DNA from: Penium margaritaceum
Lineage: Eukaryota > Streptophyta > Zygnematophyceae > Desmidiales > Peniaceae
Direction: 5' to 3'
Length of the DNA: 57,342 bases
Assembly: GCA_023375785.1 (NCBI GenBank)
Contig: SZWC01000553.1
Location: forward strand, 11,586-68,927
Position 1 is the stretch's first letter. Every line of letters starts with the position of its first letter. The position numbers and the translations under genes are program-made. The notes under the pieces were generated by a model. That model was not told where the DNA came from. It did not search any database and worked only from the letters and a program-made list of their open reading frames with translations. Of the stretch, positions 33,091-43,950 are shown one piece after another.

Positions 33091-33811
33091 AGCAGCGTAC
33101 ATCATGAATCTCATGCCGACCAAGCCGCTGAAGGACAAGGAAAGCAATGCGTGGAAGACGCCACAAGAAGTGTGGAGCGGGAGGAAGCCGGCAGTGGGTC
33201 ACCTCCGCACGTTTGGTTGTGTTGCACATGCAATAGTGCAGGCACGTGAGGGACGGAGCAAGCTGGACCCGCGTACCCGCTGGTGTATCTTCCTTGGTTA
33301 TGAGAGTGGAAGCAAGGCCTATCGGCTCTTTGACCCAAGGAGGCAGCAGATTGTGCAGAGTCGCGACATCACGTTTGACGAGAAAAGCCGTTGGACAGAC
33401 AAGGAGGCAGGTCTCTCCAAGAGGGGGGAGTGGATGCCACTCCTTCAGGGGGAGACGCCGGAGGACGTGAATGAGGGTGACATCCTCTTATCACCACCAA
33501 CCGGAGAGTATCGCCTGAGGGATGGGCGAGCGGCAGACTTTATTCTGGCCAATTCGGATGAGGAATCCAAAGCACCGGAGATGGACGTGGAGGCGGAGAG
33601 TCGACAGATGTCTCCAAGGTCTCCAAGGGAGGGGGAGCAGGCGCTTGGAGAGGATGGCGCCGAAAGGGGACAACAACAACAACAACCGCCTCAACAGCCC
33701 CGCACGAGCAGCCGTGTGCGAAGAATGACAAAAAGATACGATGCCGACGAGGGCATTTGGACTGGGTTTGCGCAAGAGGAGCCTCAAGGAGGCAGTGCAC
33801 AAGAAGGATAG
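33091..33811 (+). pseudogene. Element D integrase C-terminal region
   Basis: Open frame after the gap: AAYIMNLMPTKPL, TPQEVWSGRKPAVGHLRTFGC, LDPRTRWCIFLGYE, GSKAYRLFDP, QSRDITFDE, then an acidic and Gln-rich linker ending in TAG at 33811. In another frame the first RT codons continue to about 33870. With no stop over 240 codons this is the cleanest pol piece of the window, in line with the young LTRs, but without RT the element needs help in trans. Confidence 0.87.
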
Positions 33812-33923
33812 GGCTGAGTGGGAGGGAGAAATAAAGTATGAGCTCCCTTCCCATGAGGAGAAAGGCTCTTCAGTTGCAGGCTGAGCATGGACAACTGCCA
33901 TGGGTGATGCGCAAGGGGGAGAT

Positions 33924-34622
33924 TGTTGGAGTGATGCTCATCACCATGGCAGGAGTGACTCCAAAAAGGAACACCAAAAAGACAAGCCAAGGTGGCTTAG
34001 TGGTTAATGGTATCCACCTCTAGAGGCAGGGGCCCGGGTTCAAGTCCCACAAGATGAAATTATGCCCTGCCTCAAGGGAGGTGGAAAATAGATGCCAGGA
34101 AGCTAGCTCAACCTCTAGAGTTCCTCTTTAAGTTTCTAGAAGGCCAGGNGAGGGTCCAGGAAGGTGGCACACCTTCTAGAAGGGGTGACTTGTCCTACAA
34201 GGCATCTAGAGGTGTCTTGGTCTTCTGGACACCTTCCCTCCTACTAGAAGCAAGCCGAGGAATCTAGGAAGGGGCAGAAGCTTCTAGAGGAGGGAAGGGA
34301 TGCTTTCCTAGGTGGGAAAAGGACAGCCTACAAAGGAGCACTCTAGAAGTCATAGAATCTGCTAGGAAGCTCCAAATCTGGCATGCTTTGGTGTTATGGA
34401 AAGCTTAGATCAGTGGCTATAAAATGCCACTTCTTGTGAGCCTTGATGAAGTGTTAATTCCCAGCCAATTGAGGCCAAAACTAGTGCCTCACTCCCTGAC
34501 CAGAATTTGCCATCCTTGGAACCAGTTGCCTCCACAGTTTCAGTCTTTCCAATAACAGTTGGTGGTGTGAAACAGCCACTGCTAGGGACCCTCCAGGGTG
34601 CACACTCACCCTCAGGCCAACA
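33924..34622 (+). repeat. 3' LTR of element D
   Basis: Follows the purine-rich gcgcaagggggaga. Nearly identical to the 5' LTR; one N at 34149. The host gag of element C resumes after the CCTAG copy. Confidence 0.93.
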
Positions 34623-35379
34623 CCTAGTTGGTGCAGTACCGCCCCCACGACCAGACTTGGTGATGAGAGTAATTTCCAGTCTGCTTCTGCTGTCCTCTCC
34701 CTTGTGTTGCTCCTCCTCAAACAGCTGGACTTCCTCCACATCATTAAGGGAGAGCTTGTCGCCGCGCTAGTCCAGGGCAACAATGGGAGGAGTGTAGCTG
34801 CTAGGAAGGCCAGAGAGGATGGTTCGCATGAAAACACGTTGCTTGATAGGGTCCTCAATTGCAAAAAGCTGGTTGGCAAGAGACTTCACTATGTTGATGC
34901 CATCAATCATGGATACGAACTCATCCATCTTCACAGTGTGCAAGAGACAACGCAGCTGCATGTTCATGAGGATTGACTTGGTTACAAGTGGAATCAAGCT
35001 TCTTCCAAACCTCCTTAGGCGTGAGGATGCCACTGACAAGGAGTTGCTGCCATTTGGCGAGGTAGAGGTGGATGATCGCAAGGGCGCCGTCACGCTTCTT
35101 GCGATGGGTACTGGCGTCACCAGGTGAGAGAGAGGAATGAGCTGATTCCTCCCCACTCACATGGCTCCGGATTCCCTTCTCCATCAGAACCATCTTCATG
35201 TTGTTGCTCCAGTTGAAGAAGTTCTTGCCTTCGAACCCGGCGATGTTGACGCCGGCCACCACAGAAGCGGATGTTCCAATGGTAGTGCAACGTTCAGCCC
35301 CCAAACGCCCATCTCACACAACAGGATGCAAATAATACCTCAAGGATGAGGCAGAGCCGTGTTCTAGCTCTGATACCGC
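34623..35379 (-). pseudogene. Element C, 5' part: leader and gag
   Basis: Minus-strand gag. 34921-35304 reads SASVVAGVNIAGFEGKNFFNW and later ILTPKEVWKKLDST; 34767-35156 overlaps in another frame with MIDGINIVKSLANQL and ILSGLPSSYTPPIV. The start is ATT rather than ATG, as in B. It is cut by element D in the Gly-rich linker (GRGGGTAPTR). The primer-binding site on the minus strand reads CGGTATCAGAGC near 35368, one mismatch from the A-family site. Confidence 0.88.
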
Positions 35380-36025
35380 TGATGCAAACAAAGGCAGCTC
35401 TCAGGGAGGTGTTCAAGCTCACCAAGAGCCGCTAGGCAGGACCAATTGTATGTGGGAGACGAGTTGTTGGCTGTAGAGACAAAAAACGGAAGCATGTGAA
35501 GTTGTGTTGAGAGCGCAAATGGCTGGTTCAACTCACTGTTAAGAAACTAAATTAGCACAGCTTTGTAACAAGCCCAAGTATGCCTCATTTGGCACATGGA
35601 GCTGGAAGAACCACTCTATCAAAGTTCACCTTCTAGCACACTCCTAGCCTAGCGAGATGAGCAGCAGTCCCACTCTCACAGAAGAGAATTACCATCCCTG
35701 CCATTTGCACAACCAATAATCTTGGTGGGGATCTTCCTTGAAGCTCCCTGAAGGTCATCTTGCCGCCTTTCTACCTTGAAGGCCGCTCCAAACCTCCCTG
35801 GCCAATAATTGTGGCCATCATTGGTGCTGGTAGTGCATGAGCTGTCACTTGATCCAGACACATTGCCACCAAACCTTGAAAATCCATAGCTCCCTCAAAC
35901 GGACTCTGAATCAAGTTCTATAAAATGCTGCAGACCCAGCAAAACATCCTCTATCGACTATTGTGACATGATGATTTTTATCAAACAATCTACTTTGGGG
36001 ACTGTTTGGCACCCCATATCCAACA
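35380..36025 (-). repeat. 5' LTR of element C (subtype A)
   Basis: 646 bp, minus strand, TGTTGGATATGGGGTGCC start as in element A. The C 3' LTR is missing because C is cut at 28201, so no target duplication can be tested. Confidence 0.88.
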
Positions 36026-37690
36026 AAAAAACCTTGAAGTCCCGTTAGGTCACGTTTGAATTGCAACCACACGGCCGTGGTTTTCTAACAAAGGGTTTTG
36101 GTCCCATAGCCCTGATTGGTCTTCACATCACACACAGCTTTTGTGGCGGACGAGAGTTTTATCACGGACGACGTTACCATGAAACTCTGAGGTGCCGAAG
36201 TGGAAGACTGCATGAATGGCATAAAAGGAGAAGCAACCTGTGTAGAAGTATGTAGGTGGCCATGGCTTTGGGCTATAGAGGTGGCACTTTGAGCTCCACC
36301 TCGTGTATAAGGGTGTATTGTAGGTTATGAAGGGAACAGAGACCCTCGATAGGGATAGCAATGGACATACAGTATGAGGCCTTTCCAAATGACAACACGG
36401 AGGTCCACATGTTCCTGGTGTCCAGGACAGAAAAATCACAGTGGGGCTACTTCTAGAGCTTTGTGGGAAGCTGATTCTTGGTTAAAACTCCAAGCCATCC
36501 ATCAATCCAAGTTGCTAGTGAACAAAATCTTCATGATGAAGCGACTGTTCATCATAAGGATCAAGAAGAGAGATGCTATCATCGTTTGCATGTAGCAGAT
36601 CAAGTTTCTTACCCCATAATGCGATGAAGTGCGTTGGAATATCAATGCGTAGGTACAAGCGATGTCCCTCCTCACCCTCCTCATGACCCTTCCCGACAGT
36701 CTGAACCCTCTCATTACCATGTTGGGAGGAAGGAGAGACTACAAGCTCACCTATGGTGCAGTTACAAAGTACATCCGCAGCGAGGTACAGCGATGGAGCT
36801 ACGTATAGTTCTTTTACTTCTCATCAGCTCTTTTCACCAAAACATGTGGTAGCACAAGCAAGGGCAAGGGAGGTAGGAGACACGGTGGTGGCAAGAGGGG
36901 CGCCAAGAAGGGTGCATGCTGCAACTACGACAAGGAGGGCCACTGAACTCGTGAGTGCACCGAGGAGGCAAAGGCCAGCAGCAAGGATGCCAAAGGAAAG
37001 AATGTGTATCTTAACGGCACTTAGAACCACTACCTCAAGAAGGCCAACCAGCGATGCCTTGACTGTGGAGCAGAGGAGCATACCCAGGTCAAGAAGGACG
37101 GCTTCACCAACCACACCAAGTCTAGCAAGTCAATGGTGATCGCGAATGACAAGGTCGAAGTGGAGTCTAGCCAAGGAGACGTTGACATGGAGGTGGTGGT
37201 TGGTGGAAAGCGGGTGCAGTACATCATCAAGGACGTGCAGCACACACCTGGATTGGCTGACATTCTAACCATCAACCGCTTGAAAGACAAGGGGTATGAG
37301 GTGCCCTTCAGAAGAAAAGGGGCAATTGTGCAGAAGGACTGTGGTGGCAAGACTGTGGCACATGCTTACCGCATGGGAGGTCATTACATTGTGAAGACCA
37401 ATGCGATCCTTGCGGCAACAGATTGAGTAGACTTGAGGAACACACCGGCAACCTGGCCAAAAGATGGGAAGATAATCTGGAGCCTGGGCACAAATGACGG
37501 GAGCATTCCTCACCCGTAGACGTGAAGCAAATGGCAAAGCGCATCCCGATACGTGGTTTTGTCATTGATGGTGCGTCGGTGACGAGGTGATGCAGCAACT
37601 CACAAAACGTGCGAGCCTTGCATTTTGAGGAAGGCATGCGCAAAAGCATTGAATGAGAATGTGAATTGCATCTTGGATTGAAAGAAACTT
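36026..37690 (+). pseudogene. Copia fragment F: gag, knuckle, protease and GAG-pre-integrase
   Basis: A third kind of copia gag. Recognisable pieces: a gag segment (LLVNKIFMMKRLFIIRI, LPDSLNPLITMLGG), a knuckle region with a lost His or Cys and a stop (CCNYDKEGH-stop-TREC), then the protease C-terminal half in an open frame at 37133-37426 (VVVGGKRVQYIIKDVQHTPG, GGHYIVKT). The protease active site is not found. The GAG-pre-integrase remnant follows to about 37690. Many stops. Shares AAGGGTTTTGG-CCCA near 36091 with the D leader, so F may be related to D. Confidence 0.75.
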
Positions 37691-37797
37691 AGGAAGTCCT
37701 CAGGGAGGTACTCCTGCTTCTTGCTCCTCCAGCTGATTGCTACGCCTCCAAGTAAGAACACAAAACCACTAGGTGATCTCCTTGTGTCCAGACCTCC
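37691..37797 (-). pseudogene. Copia RNase H scrap hosting element E
   Basis: Minus strand GGLDTRRSPSGFVFLLGG, the RNase H segment after the first Asp. Element E starts at 37798. The matching other half of such an RNase H is seen next to element G at 3256, at nearly the same codon. Confidence 0.75.
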
Positions 37798-38418
37798 TAA
37801 TGAAAATGAGAGTGCCAGTTGCTGAACAAAATTAATATGGCATAACAGCCGCATAGAAGATGTTTCACAGCCTCTGAAACACTTTATGGAGCACAATTTG
37901 GAGTCTGTTTGAGTGAGATATGGATTTCCAAAGTTTGGAGATCATGGGTCGGGTTCAAGTGACGACCTGAGCACTTTGAGCTCAAATGGTGGAAGAATTA
38001 GTGGCAAGGACGGCTGAGAGTAGCCTTCAAGGAGAAAAGATGGCTGGAGGGCCTACAAGAGACTTCAAGGAAGGAGGAGTCCATGACTATTGGCCGTGCA
38101 GGTCGCGGGTGACATACTTTTCATGCATGACAGTGTGCCTGCCGCTCATTCCGCTAGGCTAGGAGTGTGCTCGAGGGTCAACTTTGAAAGAGTGAGTCTC
38201 AGTGCTCCCTTGTCCAAATGAGGCATGTACAGGCTTGTTAGAATGCTGTGATAATGTGATTTATCACTCAATAGTTCATTTGGACATTTGCATTTTGTAC
38301 AAACCTCCGTAATTTATGTGTATACATTCTACAACTTCCTCTCACAAATAGTTGGTCCTACCTAAGCGGCCTTTGGTGAGCCTGCTCACCTCTTTGAGGG
38401 CTTCCCCAGTTTCCATCA
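37798..38418 (+). repeat. 5' LTR of element E (subtype B)
   Basis: Starts TAATGAAAATGAG as in G, ends TTTCCATCA. TGCTATCAGAGC follows at 38420-38431 as primer-binding site with one mismatch. Confidence 0.82.
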
Positions 38419-39229
38419 GTGCTATCAGAGCTAGAACAAGGCTTTGTCTCATCCTCGAGGCATTCCTTACACCCTGTTGTGTGAGAGAGTTGTTTGTGGG
38501 ATGAGCGTTGCAATACTAAGGTGACTTCCGCTTCTGTGGTGGCCGACGTCAACATTGCCATGTTTGAAGGCAACAACTTCTTCAACTGGAATCACAAGAT
38601 GAAGATGGTGCTAATGGAGGAGGGAGTCTGGAGCTATGTGAGTGAGGAGGAACCAGCTTAATCCTCTCTCTTACTTGGTGAAGCACGTACTCACAGCAAG
38701 AAGTGTGACCGCGCTCTTGCCACCATCTACCTCTACATCGTTGAGCGGTAGCAACTCCTCATCCATGGCATCCTCACGCCAAAGGAGGTTTTGAAGAATC
38801 TTGAGTCCTCTTATGCATCCAAGTTAATCCTCATGAACATGCAGCTGGGTTGTTTCTTTCACATCATGAAGATGGATGATTCCGGATCCATGATTGACTA
38901 CATCAACATGGTCAAGTCACTTTTTGACTAGATTTTTGTAATCGAGGACCTTGTCAAGGCGCGTGTGCTCATGCTGACCATCCTCTCTAGCCTTCCTAGC
39001 ACCTACACACTTTTCATTGATACCCTGGACCAGAATGGCGACAAGTTCTCCCTCAACAATGTGGAGGAGAGCCTGTTGCTTTTGGAGGAACGATGCAAGG
39101 GAGAGGAGGGCAAAAGCAGACTGAACATTGCTCTCATCACCAACTCTGGTCATGAGATTAGTGCTGCACCAACCAAGGCCAACGGTGGAAGAGGGAAGAA
39201 GGGCAACTGCCACTATTCTTAGAAGCCAG
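38419..39229 (+). pseudogene. Element E gag
   Basis: The start codon is lost (CTAAGG where element A has CCATGG). In frame: SASVVADVNIAMFEG, NFFNWNHKMKMVLM, LILMNMQLGCFFHIM, MIDYINMVKSLFD, ILSSLPSTYTLFID. At least three stops before the linker (after EEEPA, after VER, after LFD) and one in the knuckle (CHYS-stop-KP). The solo LTR cuts it in the knuckle; PGHWAYECQKKK continues after 39928. Confidence 0.87.
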
Positions 39230-39928
39230 TGTTGGCCTGAGGGTGAGTGTGCACCCTGGAGGGTCCCTAGCAGTGGCTGTTTCACAACACCAACTGTTAT
39301 TGGAAAGACTGAAACTGTGGAGGCAACTGGTTCCAAGGATGGCAAAATCTGGTCAAGGAGTGAGGAAATAGTTTTGGCCTCAATTGGATGGGAATTAACA
39401 CTTTATCAAGGCTCACAAGCAGTGGCATTTTATAGCCACTGATCTAAGATCTCCAGAACACCAAAGCATGCCAGATTTGGAGCTTCCTAGCAGATTCTAT
39501 GACTTCTAGAGTGCTCCTTGGTAGGCTGTCCTTTTCCCACCTAGGAAGGCATCCCTTCCCTCCTCTAGAAGCTTCTGCCCCTTCCTAGATTCCTCAGCTT
39601 CCTTCTAGTAGGAGGGAAGGTGTCCAGAAGACCAAGACACCTCTAGATGCCTTGTAGGACAAGTCAGCCCTTCTAGAAGGTGTGCCACCTTCCTGGACCC
39701 TCACCTGGCCTTCTAGAAACTTAAAGAGGAACTCTAGAGGTTGAGCTAGCTTCCTGGCATCTATTTTCCACCTCCCTTGAGGCAGGGCATAATTTCATCT
39801 TGTGGGACTTGAACCCGGGCCCCTGCCTCTAGAGGTGGACACCACAAACCACTAAGCCACTAAGGCTTGTCTTTTTGGTGTTCCTTTTTGGAGTCACTCC
39901 TGCCATGGTGAGGAGCATCATTCCAACA
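39230..39928 (-). mobile_element. Solo LTR of the D family, TSD GCCAG
   Basis: A 699-bp D LTR in reverse orientation, flanked by GCCAG (39225-39229, 39929-39933). No internal sequence remains, as expected from LTR-LTR recombination. It carries the same A/B boxes, TATA box and TCTAGA-rich block as the D element LTRs. Confidence 0.93.
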
Positions 39929-42486
39929 GCCAGGCCATTGGGCGTACGAATGCCAAAAGAAGAAGGTGGATCTTGTGGCTGGAGTGGGAGCGGAAAAGTA
40001 GTCGGACGTTTTCGTGAACGTTGCAGATTGGGGGAGTGAATTTGTGACAACCATTCGAGGTCTTGCATGTTTTCAAGAATACCAACTTGTTGTAGATCAA
40101 CTCAGGAGCCACGCGGCACATGATATGTCGTTTAGAGTGGTTTGTTGTATACACCGCCATTGAAACTTGTTGGGTGTACATAGGGGACAACCATATACAA
40201 ATGGCGGTTGGGAAGGATGAGATCGTGTTTTGTGCTTCCGCTGAGGGCAAACATGTGGAACATTGTGTGAAGGGGGTACTCCATGTTCCGGAGCTTGCAG
40301 CTAAGCTCCTCTCTATTTATTCTCTCATCTCCGAAGGCATATAGGTTTTCTTTGAGAAAGTGGGTACACAATCTCTGCTTGTGCAAGCCGTGTGCTTGCA
40401 AACATAAGCAGATGAGGAGGATGGTCTTTACTCTCTCTATGTCGCATCGCAAAAGGAAGCCAACTCAGCGGTGGCAGCGAGAGAGGGAAAACACCACATC
40501 GGCATGTGGCACCGCTGGCTTGGTCATCCCGTTTCTTGTGCCATCATCTCCATGCAATAGATGGTCCGTGGCCTGGAGCTGAAGAAGGTGAAGCAACCAA
40601 TTGCATCAATTTGTGAGAGCTGCATTGAAGGGAAGCAAGCCCGCTCTCCTTTCACCTGGGAACAAAAGTGGACGGATAGTTTCTCTCACTTGTTCACTCT
40701 GACTTGTGTGGTCCCATGCCATCAAAGTCTTTGTCTGGCAAGTTGTACTTTGTCACGTTCATCGATGACACTTTGAGGAAGACGTGGGTGCACTTCTTGG
40801 CTACAAAAGGTGAGTGTTTTGATAATTTCAAGGTGTAAATCACTGTTGTACAGACTGAGAGTGGCAGGCGGTTGAAGGTGCTCCACATCGATGGTGGAGA
40901 AGAGTACCTCCCCAATGACTTCCGCACCTTCCTCAAGCAACCCGGGATCAGGCATGAAGACACCCCTCCTTAAAAACCGCAGCTGAACAGAATGGCTGGA
41001 AGCACAAACAACACGCTCATGGAGCATGTTTGCAGCATGCTCCAAGACACGGAGCTCCCGCGGATCTTTTGGTTGGAAACGGTCAACACTGTCGTATACC
41101 TGAAAAACTGGAGTCCCATGTACGCTGTGCCACTAATGATACCAGAGGACGCAAGGACGGGACGCAAGCTAACGGTGATGCACTTCAAATCATTCAGTTT
41201 TGATGCATTTGTGCACGTACCTCGTGGCAGTCATAACAAGGTAGACACAAAGTCAGTGAAGGCTGCCTTCCTCGGCTAGGACACCGTGGGATACCGCCTC
41301 TACGACCTCGCTGCACGCAAGATCATCCGCAGCCATGACGTGGTTTTTCAAAACTTGAAGGGCTGGACATGGAGTCCTGTGTCTGAAGTTTCACTTGTTC
41401 CCACCTTTGTACCTGAAGTGGGAGAAGAACCGGTAGCAGAAGAGGACGGTGCCGAAGATGGTGGTGATAGCGGCAATGACAAGGAGGTGGAGGAACCTGA
41501 GAAGGAGACAGATTCAGCAACCGAATCTGATGAGGAGGAGCAGCAAAGCAACATACAGCAGCTGCCACAACAGTCCATACGTAATATCAAAGGTCTGAAG
41601 GCCAGTGGCTTGCAAAGATGCAAATGCAACAAGGGGAGCGGCTGAACCTGTGCACCGTTCCACCACCAACGGAGTCATCTGACCTCGAGCTCCTCTTTCT
41701 TACCATCTCTGATGTCCCAGCCAACATCACCAAAGCCATGCACAGTGCCAAGGCAACAAATTTTCATGCTGCAGCAGACGAGGAGTATGATGTGCTTATG
41801 AACAATGGCACCTGGACCCTGGAGGAAGCTCCATGTGGCAGCCGGGTGATCGGGTGCCGGTGGATCTTCAGGCCCAAGCGTGGTGCAGATGGTGAGGTTC
41901 TTAGGTACAAAGCATGGCTGGTTACAAAGGGGTATCTGCAGACTGAGGGTGTGATATACAATGAGATACATCCACCTATCACAAAGTTCTCATCCATCCG
42001 AGAAATACTCACTCTTGCTTTTGCTATGCAATTGGAGGTGCACCAAATGGATGTGACGTGTGTAGTTTTTAATGGTGACAGCAAAGAGAATATGTACATG
42101 GAGCAGCTGGAGGGGTATGTAGTGGAATGGAAGGAGGATTTGGTGTGCAAGCTTGTGAAGGCCCTCTACGGCCTGAAGCAAGCATCGTGAGCATGGTACC
42201 ACGAGATGGATGAACAGCTAGCTGACCTTAGTTTTGTGCGCAGTGAAGCTGACCATGCTGTCCATGTGCACATGCACGAGGCAAGCCAGGTCATCATCTT
42301 GCTCTATGTTGATCTGCTCGTTGCATCTCACTCCAAGTCTTGTTTGGACAATGTGGAACAGTACCTTGCTGCCAGGATGAATATGAAAGACATGGGAGAG
42401 CTTGGTTACTATGTTTGCCTTCAATCTAAGTGTGACCGGCCGCAATATATTTTAGAGTTGTCGCAAAGCACATACGTGAGCGACAT
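39929..42486 (+). pseudogene. Element E protease, integrase and reverse transcriptase
   Basis: Protease part has lost frame at the DSG site. Then GAG-pre-integrase (WHRWLGHPV), integrase with a TAA near 40835, HIDGGEEYLPNDF, TAA at 40971, and a catalytic Glu region changed to MAGSTNNTLME. The acidic linker leads to RT (YKAWLVTKGYLQ, YGLKQA, then a stop for the next codon). The YVDD box lost one Asp by an in-frame 3-nt deletion (LLYVDLLVAS). RNase H is absent. Clearly inactive. Confidence 0.87.
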
Positions 42487-43950
42487 CATCAGAACATTGG
42501 TTTATCTAAGCCCTTGGAGTTAGCTGCTTGTTCAAGAGTTTCCAGATGCCAAGGACATATTGCAGGGAAGTGATTCCTATGAACTGCTCTGTGTGGAACC
42601 ATGATTCCAATGATAATGTTTCCTACTAGTTGCAAGACTCGGAACAAGCATCAAGTGCCATTTTGTCGGCTTTGTTTTCTCATTCGTTACCATAGGTCAA
42701 TTGAGAAAGGGTTATGGGCTCACACTGACTAGTTGTAAGGTATGCTTCTGTGCGCTCTCTTGCCATCTTTGTATTGCATCGCGCGTCAACTCCATCACCT
42801 CCATCGACTTCAACGATGGATATTGATACTTAGCATACAAGGACCAAGAATGGGCTCTACTCTTAGAGGTACACTTCTTGGTTCCTAACCACAGTAAGAC
42901 TTTTCCTTAGGCACGACCTTGGGTTTGATAGAGTGTAATATTCGTTGTTTACTGGTGATGAATGGCTAAGGGATAAGCAAGAAGTGTATAACCTCTAAAC
43001 CGGTGCCAGAGAGCAGCCAAAATCAGCGTACATCGGCCTTAACGAAGCTGAGAAGCACAGAAGCAGATAAGTAGAGAAGCACAATGAAAGCGCATATGAA
43101 GCTCACTCTTGAGCATGTCAATGGTAGAAGTTCACAGGGTTACGGTTTTCCTTGTGAAAGTGACACTTTCAGATCCACATGGGAGTAAGTGGCTACTTGG
43201 AAAATGTTCCTTGGAGAAGAGAGTGAGCAATGGAGAGTTGGTTTGGAACTTCCTAGTGTACTTTGAAAGACTAATGCAACATGTGATCTACATGAACTAG
43301 AAAATTGATACCAATAGGCATGCCATGATCCTCCTCATGGAGCTATTTTGAAGGTTGAGTCCTTTGATTACCGTCTTGGATGGCAAGAAGGAGGAGGACA
43401 TCAAGTATGAGGCAGTGTGTGAGTACGTATGCAGTAAGGCCATGCGTCCAAGTTGTCGTAACGCCAATGTTTTTGCCTACGCTACACAACACGATGGTTA
43501 TGGTGGCTATTCCTCTTCTTGTTAGAGTGGCAATAGAAGCAGTGGCGGTGGAAAACAAGGCACTTGTGGTGGTGGAAAGGGTTCAAAGTGTCCTAGGAAG
43601 TGCCACGATTTTGGTAGGCCTGGATACTAGGCACGGTAGTTTAGGGCTTATAAGAAGATAGACGTAGGCAATGCTAGCAGGAATGAGAACAGATTGAAGA
43701 ACATGATGACTGAGAGCGTAGCATACGCTCTCAACAAAGGGAGTGGCACTGCTAAAATCTGGACACTACAAGCTTGACACCAGAACAAACCACCACTATA
43801 TATGCGAGAAGGATGGGTTCATCTCCATTAGGGACATCAAATGTGGCTCCACGTATGCCAACAAAAGCCTTGTATATTCAAAAGGCAAGGGAGAAAAGCT
43901 ATTCAAGTTCTATGTGAATGGTGTCCAGAAGACTTAAAGCTATTGAATGT
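42487..43950 (+). repeat. Fold-back unit 1, left arm: family I/K LTR remnant and gag
   Basis: The LTR remnant (about 42487-42995) matches 46760-47240 and 50130-50620. A PBS-like GGTGCCAGAGAGCAG follows near 43005. Decayed gag then runs to about 43940: MKLTLEHVNG, LSPLITVLDGKKEEDIKYE, YATQHDGYGGY, a Gly-rich linker, a degraded knuckle (KCHDFGRPGY), and a protease start with LDTRTNHHYICEKDGFISI, where the D-S-G site is lost. Confidence 0.78.

Larger units (their letters stand above)
31292..34622 (+). mobile_element. Copia element D, deletion derivative, TSD CCTAG
   Basis: LTRs 31292-31989 and 33924-34622 (about 698 and 699 bp), TGTTGG...CCAACA, flanked by CCTAG (31287-31291, 34623-34627). About 20 differences between the LTRs (about 3%), so it is clearly younger than element A. 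It encodes gag, a knuckle, a 300-N gap and the integrase end. The first codons of RT (KKDRAEWEGEIKYEL) run straight into sequence just before the polypurine tract (gcgcaagggggaga), so most of RT and all RNase H are gone. Inserted in the gag linker of element C. Confidence 0.93.
37798..42486 (+). mobile_element. Copia element E, 3'-truncated, split by a solo LTR
   Basis: 5' LTR, primer-binding site, gag, then a D-type solo LTR (39230-39928), then knuckle, protease, integrase and RT up to QSTYVSDIIR at about 42486, where it joins the fold-back cluster. Same family as A/B/C/G. E and G share the TAA after integrase (40971 and 1007) and the AGST change in the catalytic Glu region. Confidence 0.87.
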
